A DNA stretch of 64,000 nucleotides, from contig OZ010793.1 of assembly GCA_963932465.1 (NCBI GenBank), positions 256,815,333 to 256,879,332 of the forward strand, in the 5' to 3' direction. A model generated the notes under the pieces. That model had not been told where the DNA came from. It saw only the letters and a list, made by a program, of their open reading frames with translations, and did no database searches. The translations under genes were made by a program, and so were the position numbers. This DNA is from Maratus speciosus. Lineage: Eukaryota; Arthropoda; Arachnida; Araneae; Salticidae. This document shows, piece after piece, positions 22,568 through 33,467 of the stretch; within the stretch, counting starts at the first letter, position 1; every line of letters starts with the position of its first letter.

Positions 22568-23750
22568 TTTTTTCGCTCAGTTGGAAATATTCAATTCGTA
22601 AAATATTTACTGTTTCTACTATATGATAGAGATGGTAATGAGTGGTTACAATGTACAGAGGTACTCCCCCAAACAAATTCTCTGTGAATACATTCAGACT
22701 CATTCTTTTCATATGTTACAGTCTAATTTTATAGTTTAAATTAGCAAATAAATGCATACAAAAGTAGCAATGCTAAGCTTTGTTCAAATAGAAATTGGCT
22801 ATTTTATGACACATTTCCGGATTCAATTTTAATCCTAAATGCACGAAAATCGCAGGTGTTCAGAACCCAGGAAATGAAATAGTTTCCATATTTTCATAAG
22901 ATTAAATGATTTTTCAGAACGTGCTGTCAAAGATTTTTAAACTGATTTTTGACGTGCACCATTTTTTAGTCCTGTGAGTTTTAGTTTGTAGTCATATTCA
23001 TAATACAATAGTAAATATTCCATAAGTATATAAATAGTCCATAAAATGAAGACCTCATATGAGAACATAATTTAATAAAATCACAACTTTATATTCTATT
23101 TGAAAAAGTAATTTTCCCATCTATCTACTTTACCTTCATAGAAAAAAAAATGCCCATGTCATTTTACGCTACAATGGTTGAGCCTACCCAATATTTTTCA
23201 AAAGTTGGCGCCACTGCTAATACGTAAAAAAAGAATATATAATACATTTACACTTGCTAAGATGGGAATTTGTCTGTAACGCATTTTTTTTTCTTTTCTA
23301 TGAAGATTTCTATGAAGGTGTCTTAGAAGATTTTACTGTTATAGCCTTTATCAAATTTTTAACATTTGATTACATGGAATATGGATTAACAATATTAATG
23401 GTAATTGAAACATTTACATACAAGAAATAGCGATTCATTAAAAAAATAAATATCGCAGCCTGCGGCACTTCCATAAAAATGAAAATTATAAACATGAAAA
23501 ACAAAAGTTAAGATAAATATTATTGGTCAGAACTCCTCGTACGAGACAAATGTTTAACCAAATCGACGTAAAAATCAATGTTTTTTAGAAATTCACTCGG
23601 GCTGAGATTTTAACTTTTTTCCGGGCCAGGCTGGATCGGGTTGTGGGTCGTGGCATTTTTTTTTTGTCGGGTTCGGGTCGGGTTGTGGGTTGACTTAAAA
23701 TAGAATCTGCGGGTTCGGATCGGGTACAACCCGACCCGAGCAGGACTCTA

Positions 23751-24240
23751 ATTCAAACCTTAACCACATATTTCGTGCCATTGTAAAACAGACTTGTAAC
23801 TTATGGCGATAAGGGAAAATGCTACATGAAGCTTGAGATGCATAGGTGCTGGTAATAAAAAGGAGAAGGGGATGCTATTTTCACACACATTAACAAATTT
23901 TCTTTTTCTCTAGAACTTCAAAGATTAAAAATAGGATGAGATATCTTTTTAATCTAATGAAATATACAATCGGTGATATCGAACAAAACTTCCGTACAGT
24001 TAAAGACTTCCAATAACGTGTTTTATGATTCAAACCTTAACCACATATAATTATCCATGTCATCGTAAAACAGATTTGTAATCTTTGGTGATAAGGAAAT
24101 ATGTTATATGAAGCTTGAAATGCATAGGCGCTGGCAATAGAAAGGGGCAGGGATGGCTAATTTCCCACACATTATTTGGAAATTTAATTAACAAATTTTA
24201 TTTTTCTCTTTGCTTGAAAAAGAAGAAAAATAAAATTTAT
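23751..24240. repeat. Local direct duplication, ~277-bp offset
   Basis: ATTCAAACCTTAACCACATAT starts at 23751 and again at 24028. The following ~160 bp, including GAAGCTTGA(G/A)ATGCATAGG, are about 80% alike. Between the copies lies the 90-bp repeat shared with 10865-10955. Confidence 0.65.
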
Positions 24241-24507
24241 TCTTATCAAGTAACTCAAAATAATTAAACAGTGAAAGAAAAAAAAAACTAAGGATTTTTC
24301 ATCAGGGAACAGAGAATCCCCCCCCCCCCCTCCTCTGGAAAAGTATTTTTAGTTCTTTTTTCTTTTTACGTTCATGTGTTTAAAAATTATTATGAATTAG
24401 CAGTTTCAAGAGGGCAGAGCTTCACTGACGAGAAAAAACAAAAATTATTTTAGTTTTCTATTTTGAAAAAAAAAAAAAAAGAAAAAAAAGAGTATAAGTA
24501 TATTTGA

Positions 24508-24755
24508 GGACGTGAGTTTCAAAACTCGCCTCATCCAAAATTGAAAAAATCGAGTTTTCTCTATCAATCCATTCTATTGGTGAACCTGCATCGAAAAAAC
24601 AGCACAATTTGAAAGAAGAAAAAAACTAGTTTTATAGTGTATTTCTGGTATTGTAAAATTTTGTTTTCCAATGAAAACCAATGGATGCAGTCAGAGGTTT
24701 ATCGCGATTTCCCAAAATTCGATTTTCTGGATAAGGCGAGTTTCGAAACTCACGC
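24508..24755. mobile_element. Short inverted-repeat element (MITE-like)
   Basis: GGACGTGAGTTTCAAAACTC near 24509 is matched on the complement by GGGCGTGAGTTTCGAAACTC ending near 24755. The following TCATCCA...AAATCGA segments also pair. About 248 bp, no coding sequence, target duplication not evident. Confidence 0.6.
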
Positions 24756-24894
24756 CCTTGTTTGAACAGTAGGATTATTCTTAATACTCTTTATTTGCTA
24801 CATTTCTGTATTGATAATTATACTTATATATTATATTCGTATATTTAATATTAGTATATTAAATTATATATAAATAAATATTATATATTATACT

Positions 24895-25075
24895 TATATA
24901 TATATATATATATATTTATTTATATATATATATATATATAGTAGCTCTCAAAAGTATTTTGACAAAGATAATAATTCCCTCAATTGAAAAGAATAATAAA
25001 ATACAAAATCAATCATTTATTTTACTTAACCATATTTAATGTTTTAATTTTAATAAATTAACAATAAATATTAAT

Positions 25076-25114
<39 letters not shown>
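24895..25114. repeat. TA microsatellites and duplicated arm of the next element
   Basis: TA runs lie at about 24896-24940 and 25080-25114. Between them, 24940-25079 repeats the left arm of the element at 25117-26035 almost exactly (from GTAGCTCTCAAAAG to ATTAATAAAAT), as an extra arm copy. Confidence 0.7.
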
Positions 25115-25116
<2 letters not shown>

Positions 25117-25119
<3 letters not shown>

Positions 25120-25253
25120 TAGCTCTCAAAAGTATTTTGACAAAGATAATAATTCCCTCAATTGAAAAGAATAATAAAATACAAAATCAATCATTTATTT
25201 TACCTAACCATATTTAATGTTTTAATTTTAATAAATTAACAATAAATATTAAT

Positions 25254-25296
<43 letters not shown>

Positions 25297-26035
25297 TGTA
25301 TCTGAATTTTGTCATGCTGTAACTCTCGAATTTTTGAACCGATTTGGATGAAATTTTTCATATGCATAGTACATACTAATGGCTCGACCAAGTTCGTTGG
25401 CCAGCTTCATCCGCCCTCTTGTTTCAAAATGGCGGCCATTGGAATTTTTGAATTTTTTTTGTTTTCTAACATTGTATACGTATAGAAAATGTTACGTTTC
25501 ACAAAATGCAAACTCTTATGTATCATTTTAAACAGAATGTTAGAAACATTAAAAGATATTTTAAAGAGTCACACAGTGTAAGTTAACAACATAGGTCATT
25601 TTAAAGAGAAAGTTAGGAAACCTAAAAAATTCCAAACGTGTTCACAAAATTCAAATGGCCGCCATTTTCAAACAAGATGGCGGATGAAGCTGGCCGTCGA
25701 ACTCGGTCGAGGCATTATTATGTACTATGCATATGAAAAATTTTATCCAAATCGGTTCAAAAATTCGAGAGTTACAGCATGAGAAATTTACATACATATA
25801 TATGGATTACGTATATATGGAAATACATATATATGGATTATATATATATATACACACACACATATATATATATTACATATATAATTTTATTAATATTATT
25901 AATATTTATTGTTAATTTATTAAAATTAAAACACTGAATATGGTTAAATAAAATAAATGATTTATTTTTGTATTTTATTATTCTTTTCAATTAAAAGAAT
26001 TATTATCTTTGTCAAAATACTTTTGAGCGCTACTG
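25117..26035. mobile_element. Tc1/mariner-like element with ~160-bp inverted arms
   Basis: TA + CAGTAGCTCTCAAAAGTATT on the left and, on the complement of the right end, CAGTAGCGCTCAAAAGTATT + TA. The arms match for about 160 bp. The middle (about 25300-25790) is itself a palindrome of the GCCGCCAT satellite sequence seen at 38565-40330, separated from the arms by TA runs. No transposase remains in this 919-bp element. Confidence 0.7.
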
Positions 26036-26039
26036 TATA

Positions 26040-26243
26040 TTTAACTAATATATATATACCTATTATATGTATGCAAATTTGTGTGTATGTATGTATACAT
26101 CAACATTTAAACGGAGAACAGTTTGGGGGTCTGGTAGTCATGATCGGTGAAAATCTACTGAAATTTTCCGGGATTGTTTTCTTCTGGACGGATCAATAAG
26201 TAGTTTTTTTACTTTTTGTAATAAAAGCTATCTAAAGGAATAA
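26040..26243 (+). mobile_element. 3' end of a Helentron-like family 2 element
   Basis: GGGGGTCTGGTAGTCATGAT followed by an imperfect terminal hairpin ending AGCTATCTAA is colinear with the 3' end at 40380-40490. The 5' end was not found. The element at 25117-26035 probably interrupts it. Confidence 0.45.
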
Positions 26244-27040
26244 AAATAAAAATCAAATATAAAAAGAGATCAAAATGTTCATCCGGTTAAATTACATGTT
26301 ACCCCTTAACTCAAATTACTTAAATTCCCATTTTTCACGCACATTTTTGTCCCATTAACAGATGAAATTAAAAGATTCTTCACAGTTGTGTATCTCTTTT
26401 AGTTTTGTTACTTATATCTTTGGGGGAAAAAAACCTTTGCAATGAAAGAATCTAGCAAGAATCAATACGATCAATATTCATTCATTTTTCATCCGCTCAT
26501 CTTGAATGGAAGAAGTAAAAATTGCTTTTTGTTACAAGTTTATTTTGGGAATTAATTAAGCATTCTATTAAATAACTTTTTGTTTTTATTTTACGTTTGT
26601 TTTTACATTGATCTTTAAAATGTTAGGCGTTGATAGGATGGAGTCTGAAAATAGATTAATGTTACCTACTATGCGGTCTTTAGTCCTCATTACAGGACTA
26701 TTTGTTCCGTGCATTGTTGATGATAAATTCGTTTATTGAAAGTTTTAATAAATTGTTTAGTCCAACATATTTTTGGAATTCTGAAGTAAATCATCTTGCG
26801 CCCATTATTTCAATCTTTACGAGTGTTTTCATTTAAGAAAAAATATTGCTTTCGTAATTTTGTATCCTTTATAATTTCAGTTTAATATGTATTGTAAGGA
26901 TAAAATATTATGAACCAGAAAATGAAAATAAAACCCATAGGAAAACCTCCTGTTATAAATAACTATTGGTTTACTCTTAATGTGATGGATAAAAAATTAA
27001 CTCTTATTAGTCCATTTTTTATTTTCCACGTGAGGATGAT
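26244..27040. other. No gene seen
   Basis: AT-rich sequence without recognisable repeats or coding potential beyond short open frames. Confidence 0.4.
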
Positions 27041-27050
27041 ATACCACGTC

Positions 27051-27407
27051 TGCGACTATCTCTGTAGATTTTCACGTCCGGAAGCTCTTGGTAAAGCAAG
27101 AGCGCATCTAAGAAACCCAGTGTTACGGCCGGCGGGCCAGCGCTTATGAGTGCCCGGTACACCGGAAGCTCCATGGGTACTGCAGCTTAATCCTCGAGTA
27201 CTTGGGTTTTGCTGTCGCTGCGACCATGGCTTCCAACGGTGTTTCGGCTGCAGGGAGAGTGCGCGCTGTGCAGTGCTCTTCCTTGGCCGGTAGCAGGTAT
27301 CATGGCGGCACCGCATTGGCTTACGCCAGTCCCGTCTGTTGTGATGCCCATAAGGACTCCTCATAGCTTAGACTAGCGAGGTGACTTGCCGTAAGCATGT
27401 TCGTTTG
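27051..27407. mobile_element. GC-rich insertion between 10-bp direct repeats
   Basis: The perfect 10-bp repeat ATACCACGTC flanks this 357-bp block (27041-27050 and 27408-27417). The block is GC-rich and CpG-rich, in sharp contrast to both sides. There are no inverted ends and no poly-A tail, which argues against a typical MITE or LINE. The minus strand is open for 102 codons (27056-27364) but matches nothing I know. A plus-frame C-x-C...C-x-x-C cluster near 27217-27250 could hint at a zinc knuckle, but weakly. It may be a SINE-like retroposon or a captured fragment. Confidence 0.5.
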
Positions 27408-27417
27408 ATACCACGTC

Positions 27418-28477
27418 ATTCAAAATAGAAGTTATGTTATTATCTCTTAAACCGTAGATGATAGAAACATACTTCCAATTGCAAAAGATATACAAATCAA
27501 GCACAACTACTTCATATGGCATTTTGCGAATGACGTATAGTTTTCTTTATGTGTTTGTTTCTGTAGTTCGCGTTTACCTCGATTTGGATAGATGTCGCTC
27601 CTCATATTTTATCATAAAACCGGTTCTCATTAGAGTATCGTCATAATTAAAAAAAAAAAAAAAAAAGTTGGTAACGTGTTCTTTAATAATAAACATTTTT
27701 TTTTACTTTTTAAAAAGTTTTAAGGTAATCATCTACCCCCTTAAAGGAACACTGCATCAGTAACGACAAACAAGAAACTGCTAGTCCTAAAAGCTTTTAT
27801 TTATCGTACGCAAAATATAAAAAAAACCTTAAAATTTCTTTCTGACTCCTTTCTCTTCTATGAATTCATATCCTTGTAAAAAGAAGTTTATTGTATCTTT
27901 AAAAAAGTACGCAGGCCACTATTACCGAACAGGCACGAGAAAAGCACATGCTACTCTTAGAAAATTTTGAAGGGACCCAAATTGCGAAAACAGAGGGCCC
28001 CCAAATTTTATATTGAATTAACTTCATTCTGAAATTATCTTTTTTTTCTAAATTGTTAACGTATTTGTATATACTGTATATATATTATATGAAATTAAAG
28101 TGTTTCATAAAAATACCCTTTATAAGAAATTATTTTTTCATGTAATAGATCAAATATTGATATTTTATGTTGTGCATACATACATGCCGAATTCAACCTT
28201 TTTATCCAACTTAGACTTTTATGCTAATAATATGTAAAATCATTTTTGCATGTTTTTCTTTGTTGTATCCAGTTTGTGTATATATATATAGTGGAGCATA
28301 AAAAAAAAGTTGTTTAATGAATCCAACTGAGACACTCTTTGGAATAATATTTGTACCACTGCTGAGTTTCTGAGTATGTCGTATTTAGAAAACTCTTCCC
28401 GAATGAAAAGGGGGCCCGAAATGACACTGTGCTTTCCATAGATTCAGAGGTTAATCGGGCCCTGAAAGCACGTGCCA
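27418..28477. other. No gene seen
   Basis: AT-rich flank with a poly-A run at about 27648-27666. GGGCCC-containing segments near 27973-28005 and 28410-28460 may be ends of a decayed element, but they could not be paired. Confidence 0.4.
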
Positions 28478-29300
28478 ATTTGATACGTTTGCGAACAAAA
28501 ATGCATTAAAAGTGCGGCAGAAAGTAGCCAGATTGGGTATGAGAACAGCCTTAAATTCTTGCTTTGTTTCTATCCATGCAGTTAGTGTTTACTCTTAGGT
28601 CAGTGACAAATGCATATATTTCCTATAAGCATAACCTGTTGATTTTATGATGACTGACAGACTCTTCTTAATTCTATGCTAAGGGCAGTTCAGGTGCTTT
28701 ATCTCACGAGACCGAGATATACGAATTCTAGCTCAAGGTCGGTCATGCAGATGCACAGGAAAAGTTTAGATAGAATTTAAACATCGCAAAAATTTTTCCT
28801 AAATCTAGGCAATGAACATTTTCTAAAACACATCTTGTAATTTTAGCGTTTTCACCTTGTATTTGTTTTTCAATTTGTGTGTGTGTCTGTTTTTTACCAC
28901 TTTATCGAAAATCCGAATAACCGTTCCATAACATAGCTTTTTAATAAGAACTCCTGGCAGTCTGACATGTTTGCGAACAAAAAGGCATTAAAAGTGTGGC
29001 AGAAAGTAGCCAGATTAGGTTTGAGAACAGCCTTAAATTCTTGTTTTGTTTCGATTCGTGCAGTTTGTGTTTACTCTTACGTAAGTGACAAATGCACATA
29101 TTTCCTATAAGCATAACCTGTTGAATTTATAATGAGCGACAGACTCTTCTTAATTCTATGCTAAGGGCAGTTCACGTGTTTTATCTCACGAGACCGAGAT
29201 ATACAAATACTAGCACAAGGTCGGTCATGCAGATGCACAGGAAAAGTTTAGATAGAATTTAAACATCTCAAAAAACTTTTCCTAACTCGAGGCATTGAAC
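28478..29300 (+). repeat. Tandem duplication, ~480-bp offset
   Basis: About 340 bp starting GTTTGCGAACAAAAA at 28488 recurs from 28969 at roughly 93-95% identity, including CACGAGACCGAGATATAC and GGTCGGTCATGCAGATGCAC. The two copies are separated by about 140 bp of AT-rich sequence. Neither has a long open frame. Confidence 0.8.
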
Positions 29301-30266
29301 GATAGAGGTCACGTTTAATGATGGCCACTTCGTGTTCTTCAAATCTGATCTGGGGTTGCGCAACTGGACCGGACTTCTTAACAAGTCCGATATGAAGGTA
29401 GAATGCCAAAAATGTAAATCGAACCAGAAGTATTCCATGTCGATGAATTTCCACAGCTGATTGTTTACACGATCTCATTTGAATATCGTATCAGGTGCAT
29501 TGTTCGTGAGATTCAGCGTTACATCTTAATAAATGCTTGTGATTATGTTGTAATATTTACTATTAGCCCTATAATACGACAAGCATTTTTTAAAGTCACT
29601 AGTAACAAATTTTTGAAGTTAATTAATGTAATTACTTGTATTTGTGAAATGAATTAACAAGTCCTATAGGAAGAGAGATTAGCAAAATTGCAAATTGCAT
29701 TATTAAAATGATACCAGGGCTACAAGTTTCGATACTTTTATTTTGGCAATTATGTATAAAAATAATAGAATTACTTGAAACGAAACTAGATATATATATA
29801 TAAAATATTTTTCAAGAGTTCTGGTGCCATGTTGTGGTTATATTCCGTATAAAAGTCTTGAGTGCCTTTTCTTCTTTTTCTTAACGAAAACCTAAACTCA
29901 AAAATTAAATATTTAACAATTAAATATGACTAAACTTAATCTTATTAAAGATTCCAGGGAAGTACGTCAAAAAAGCTCCATCTTCGAGATAAATTTATTC
30001 CATATCGAAAAACATAGTTTTCTCGCCAGTTCGGGTTATTACATAACGGCGTGAGCGACAGTCGTAAACTCCGCCCACAGTCATCATGTGATCCAATCAA
30101 TTCCCAACAACGTATACAAAAACATACATAAGATTTGATGTAACAGCTATTTCATTTGCTTTAAACACAAAATATAACTTTTCTAAATGTCAAGGCTTGA
30201 AGATGACAAGACATATTGAATAGCAGTTTCTTTCAAAAAATTAATTAAATGAAACTTTTGCTGATA
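29301..30266. other. No gene seen
   Basis: AT-rich. A 76-codon minus-strand frame (29248-29478) overlaps the tandem duplication and is not supported. A small GC-richer patch is at 30045-30085. Confidence 0.4.
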
Positions 30267-32205
30267 ACCGTGTTTCTCAAAAATAAGACCCAACCGTAAA
30301 CTAAGACCTAATCGCCCTAGCACGGTTTTTCAGGCAGCTCGTATAATACGCCAAAAATAAGCTCGTCTCTTAAAATAGACAATTTCTAAGATATCGTCCA
30401 GGCTTTTAAAAAGCACCCAAAACAATATGACACATTTAAATAATAAAAGTTTAATTTAAAAAAAATATTTTAAAATATAATTTAATTTTTTTCTCCTTTT
30501 TCACAGCGAATAACATGAATAAAAAGCTAAATATTCCCTTTCTCCTTTTAAACAAGGGTACCGTTATTTTCAAGGCCCAATATCAGAATTTTTTTAATAG
30601 AAAAATAAACCTAGTTTAAATGGACGAAATTTCGCCTTATTTCAGGAGAGATTTTCCATTAGAAAATACTGGTACCGAAGAATTTCTTAGTCATGAAATT
30701 CAAGCACCCGTACGAACACTGTAAACACTTTTCAACATAGATGAAAAGTTGAAAAGTGTTTATGACTTCGGTTTGTCCGTCTGCCGTCTATTTCCCGTTA
30801 ATATACTTCGATTTTCACGTTATTGAGATTTAGAATACGGGGCATTCCCTATTGAAAATGGAATGTGTAGTTTCTATAGTTCATTTACAGAGACACACGA
30901 AAGAATTATGATAGATTATGATCTGGGGGGGAATTGTTTGCGGTGTATTTTAATGATGTTTTGGTTATTTCAGACATAATGGAATTGATGTGCATCTCTG
31001 AGTTGCAATCCAACGTGTTTTCTAGATGTTATGGAATTAGTAACATTTACAGTTCGTTCGCAGGAACGCTTAAAATAATTCTATTAAATTACGATTTATG
31101 GAAAACAATTGTTTGCAGCGTATTTCATTAATGTTGCCCCGCATTTTTCTATAGATTATGCGGTAGGTAGCATTTATAGTTAATTTACAGGGACATACTC
31201 ACACACACAATACAAAAAATTGTTTTTAGGATTTATTGGTAATTGCTGGAAATGTATTTTGATCTGTGTTATGAATTTTTAAACTTAACAATTTTTTAAC
31301 ACATTATGTGTTGCATATAAGTTCTATAGATCATATACAGGGTTGAACTAAAGAATTCGCACACCTTACCGGCTATGTACAGCAATTGCTGATTATGGAA
31401 TTTTACTGTGTTATGCATTTGCCATTTAGAGTCATTTTATTGTATGTAATAGTGAAATTTCCTAACAATATTCTGATAGTGTTGAAAAGGGTTTCATAAT
31501 CTGCATGATATTTCGTTCTTTATTCTCAGCTTTATGAATGAAAATGTATGTTTTCTTTAAACGTAACATTATTTTCACGAAGGCAGCATTTCATACTTCT
31601 AACATTTTAGTCTGACTAACAGCGAAATATTACAGAAAGCAATGCCATTTTTATACAATCGTATTAAAATGTGAAGGCTTAATCAACTAATATATGCGTT
31701 TTCTTTTAAAGATGACATCTTGTGTCACAACATAAACGTTCCATATCTATGTGCATAGAGCCCCATGGTCTTAAGAGAGATAAAATTAAAAATCAAGATA
31801 AGTTTGTATGTAATCAAATTACGAAAAAGGAATAAAAATTATGTCACTTTAATACAACCGTACATGATATTATTTAAATAACTGTCATTTTTTTTACATG
31901 AATATATTAATGTATTTAAATTCTTGTGCATGGGTATATGAATTATTTAAATTACCGTGCATGAGACTATAAGTCATCCCCGAAAATTAAACCATGAAAA
32001 GTTTTTCAAAACAGGAGCGTCATTTCAGATTTTGCTTGTGAGAGGGGAGGGGGGGGGGGGGGAGGGCAAATGGACATAGTAAGTCCAGATTTTCTGCCCC
32101 CTTGAACTGTGCTATCTTTTCGCATTTATTTTCTACGGTCTTGACGGTCTTGTTTCAGAACAAAATTTAGTATAAGATCTGGTCTTATTTTCGGAGAAGC
32201 GCGGT
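30267..32205. mobile_element. Inverted-repeat element with AAAATAAGACC ends
   Basis: Left end ACCGTGTTTCTCAAAAATAA and, on the complement of the right end, ACCGCGCTTCTCCGAAAATA, both continuing to AAGACC. About 1.94 kb apart. The interior includes a Helentron-like copy at 30727-31490. A G-run is at about 32046-32063. Target duplication not clear; superfamily left open. Confidence 0.6.
30727..31490 (-). mobile_element. Helentron-like family 4, minus-strand copy
   Basis: On the minus strand: a GTTGAAAAGGG-type motif near 31480 (complement), degenerate ~150-bp repeats with CCTGTAAA...ACTAT, then CAGACGGACA near 30780. It ends in a near-perfect hairpin TAAACACTTTTCAAC / GTTGAAAAGTGTTTA (15-bp arms, about 30726-30766). 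Same order as the copy at 9320-10690. Outer boundaries are approximate. Confidence 0.45.
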
Positions 32206-32381
32206 ATTACGCTTTCCGGCAACTTTCTCAAAAAAGGCACCATTCTCTATCACTTCTAACAAAAAAAAACATCATAGGTTCTAAACATTGAAGCAAATTG
32301 AGTTGTTCGTTAACAATCAGAGCATCTGCAAATTAAACAGTGGAAGTTATCTAAACAATTAACAGTTGTTAATTAATAATA

Positions 32382-32897
32382 CAGGGTGTCTACAAATTAG
32401 TTGGGCAATTTCGTAAGTTAAGAATTTCCGAAATATTATACGAAATTAACTAGTTGAAAGTCAGACTAGTAGTAATGTTGACGAAGTTTATTCATAGATG
32501 GCATTAGGTGTCATAACTGACGCTATCGCTTAGCGAGCGGAGGTGTTATTCAATGGCCACCACGATCACACGATTTTTTACCTCTTGATTTCTGTGTATG
32601 GGGTTTTGTAAAGGATTAAGTGTACATGCCGCCACTTCCTGCATCCATTCCTGAACTAAAATCAAGAATCTGCATTGCAATTAATTTGATAGACAGAAAC
32701 ATGCTGTCAAATCTTTGGCAAGAAATGATTTACCGAAGGGACATTTGTAGAGTTACGAAAGGAAGTCACATCGAACATTTGTGATAATGGTAAACTTGAA
32801 CTATTTTTCTATCTTACAACAATATGTACCTTAAATTTCCTGTCAATTCCATTCAATAAATCATTCTTTTTTGCCCAACTAATTTGTAAACACCCTG
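32382..32897 (+). mobile_element. Mariner-like element, internally deleted
   Basis: TA-flanked 516-bp element with ends CAGGGTGTCTACAAATTAGT and, on the complement, CAGGGTGTTTACAAATTAGT; both continue TGGGCAA. The right half holds a transposase relic (32554-32784). The 5' half of a full element is missing. Confidence 0.85.
32554..32784 (+). pseudogene. Mariner/Tc1-type transposase C-terminal relic
   Basis: One frame reads Trp-Pro-Pro-Arg-Ser then Leu-Asp-Phe-Cys-Val-Trp-Gly, the WPPRSPDL..DFFLWG block around the third catalytic acidic residue of DDE/D transposases. It continues PELKSRI, LWQEM, YRRDICRV, GSHIEHL and a stop. An in-frame TAA at 32617 interrupts it just after the WGF block. Coding frame is otherwise kept over 77 codons. 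No N-terminal domain is present. Confidence 0.8.
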
Positions 32898-33467
32898 TAT
32901 TACACCTAGGAGGAGGTTACTATTCTGGGTTCTGGAACTGATGGTTCAGAATCATGAATATTCCACATAAACAGGAACTCGGAAACCTCTAGGGAGGAGA
33001 ATCGTCTGCCCCACCCCCGTCCAAATTCACACTGATTATTAAAACAAGACTATTAACGCATCAAAAATATTTTATATGTATCCCTTCTTTCCTTCTGTCT
33101 TTATTCATTCTTTTTGCGGGGGTGGATTTTTAGTTCCTGTCAATTTCAACAATATTTCTCATACTGAACTCTAAGAAAGGAAAATATTTTTTATATAATT
33201 TTGCACATTCAAAAACCCACGCATATGCTACAGGTGTGTTTGTACACGTACACATTGCTACTATTGTGAAAAAAAAATGGACCCTTTATTTTTCTTCATG
33301 GAATTGTTGAGCTAATTTACCACCTGTGACTTGATTAGATATAACATTTCCTTGAATGTCAAATACAGCTGCATCCCACAACCAAAGCTGGAATTTTTAC
33401 ACAAATAAAATTAAGTTAACGATTTTAAAACTCACTGAATCAGTGCAATCGTCATCACTCAGATACA
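32898..33467. other. No gene seen
   Basis: AT-rich flank; nothing recognised beyond short open frames. Confidence 0.4.

Larger units (their letters stand above)
18502..22598. repeat. Tandem array of a 275-bp tRNA-bearing unit
   Basis: Units begin (ATGAACTATT register) at 18495, 18770, 19045, 19320, 19595, 19870, 20145, 20420, 20695, 20970, 21244, 21518, 21793 and 22068. Period is 275 bp, except units 10 and 11 (274 bp). Identity is visibly above 97%. After unit 14 the order inverts: 22237-22598 is a reverse-complement copy of about 1.3 units. The direct repeat TAAAATATTTACT lies at both edges (18489-18501 and 22599-22611). Each unit carries one tRNA-like gene, flanked by CTGAGCGAAA and its complement TTTCGCTCAG. 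Confidence 0.95.
18278..23216. mobile_element. hAT-like element carrying the tRNA-Thr array
   Basis: Ends CAGTGGCGCCAA on both strands (12-bp inverted repeats) and perfect 8-bp flanking duplication CTAATACG (18270-18277 and 23217-23224). It is 4939 bp long: about 220 bp of unique left sequence, ~4.1 kb of tandem 275-bp units, and about 600 bp of unique right sequence. There is no transposase, so movement would need an enzyme from elsewhere. The related repeat at 15.7 kb shows the empty target, which supports both boundaries. I cannot tell whether the array formed before or after this insertion. Confidence 0.85.
17889..23748. mobile_element. TA-flanked GGGCC-ended element, occupied copy
   Basis: Left TA + GAGATCTGCACGGGCC. 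Right end, on the complement, GAGTCCTGCTCGGGTC, then TA. Without the hAT insertion it would be about 0.9 kb and colinear with 15291-16346. The right end contains GGGTCGGGTTGTGGGT-type runs. Confidence 0.6.

Noticed and set aside
18502..22598. CRISPR-like array
   Set aside because: Regular 275-bp period comes from near-identical whole units with no variable spacers, in a eukaryotic transposon context.
27056..27364. 102-codon minus-strand frame in the GC-rich insertion as a gene
   Set aside because: High GC lowers stop-codon frequency, the composition is R/P/H/S-rich, and no family is recognised. Reported only as an insertion.
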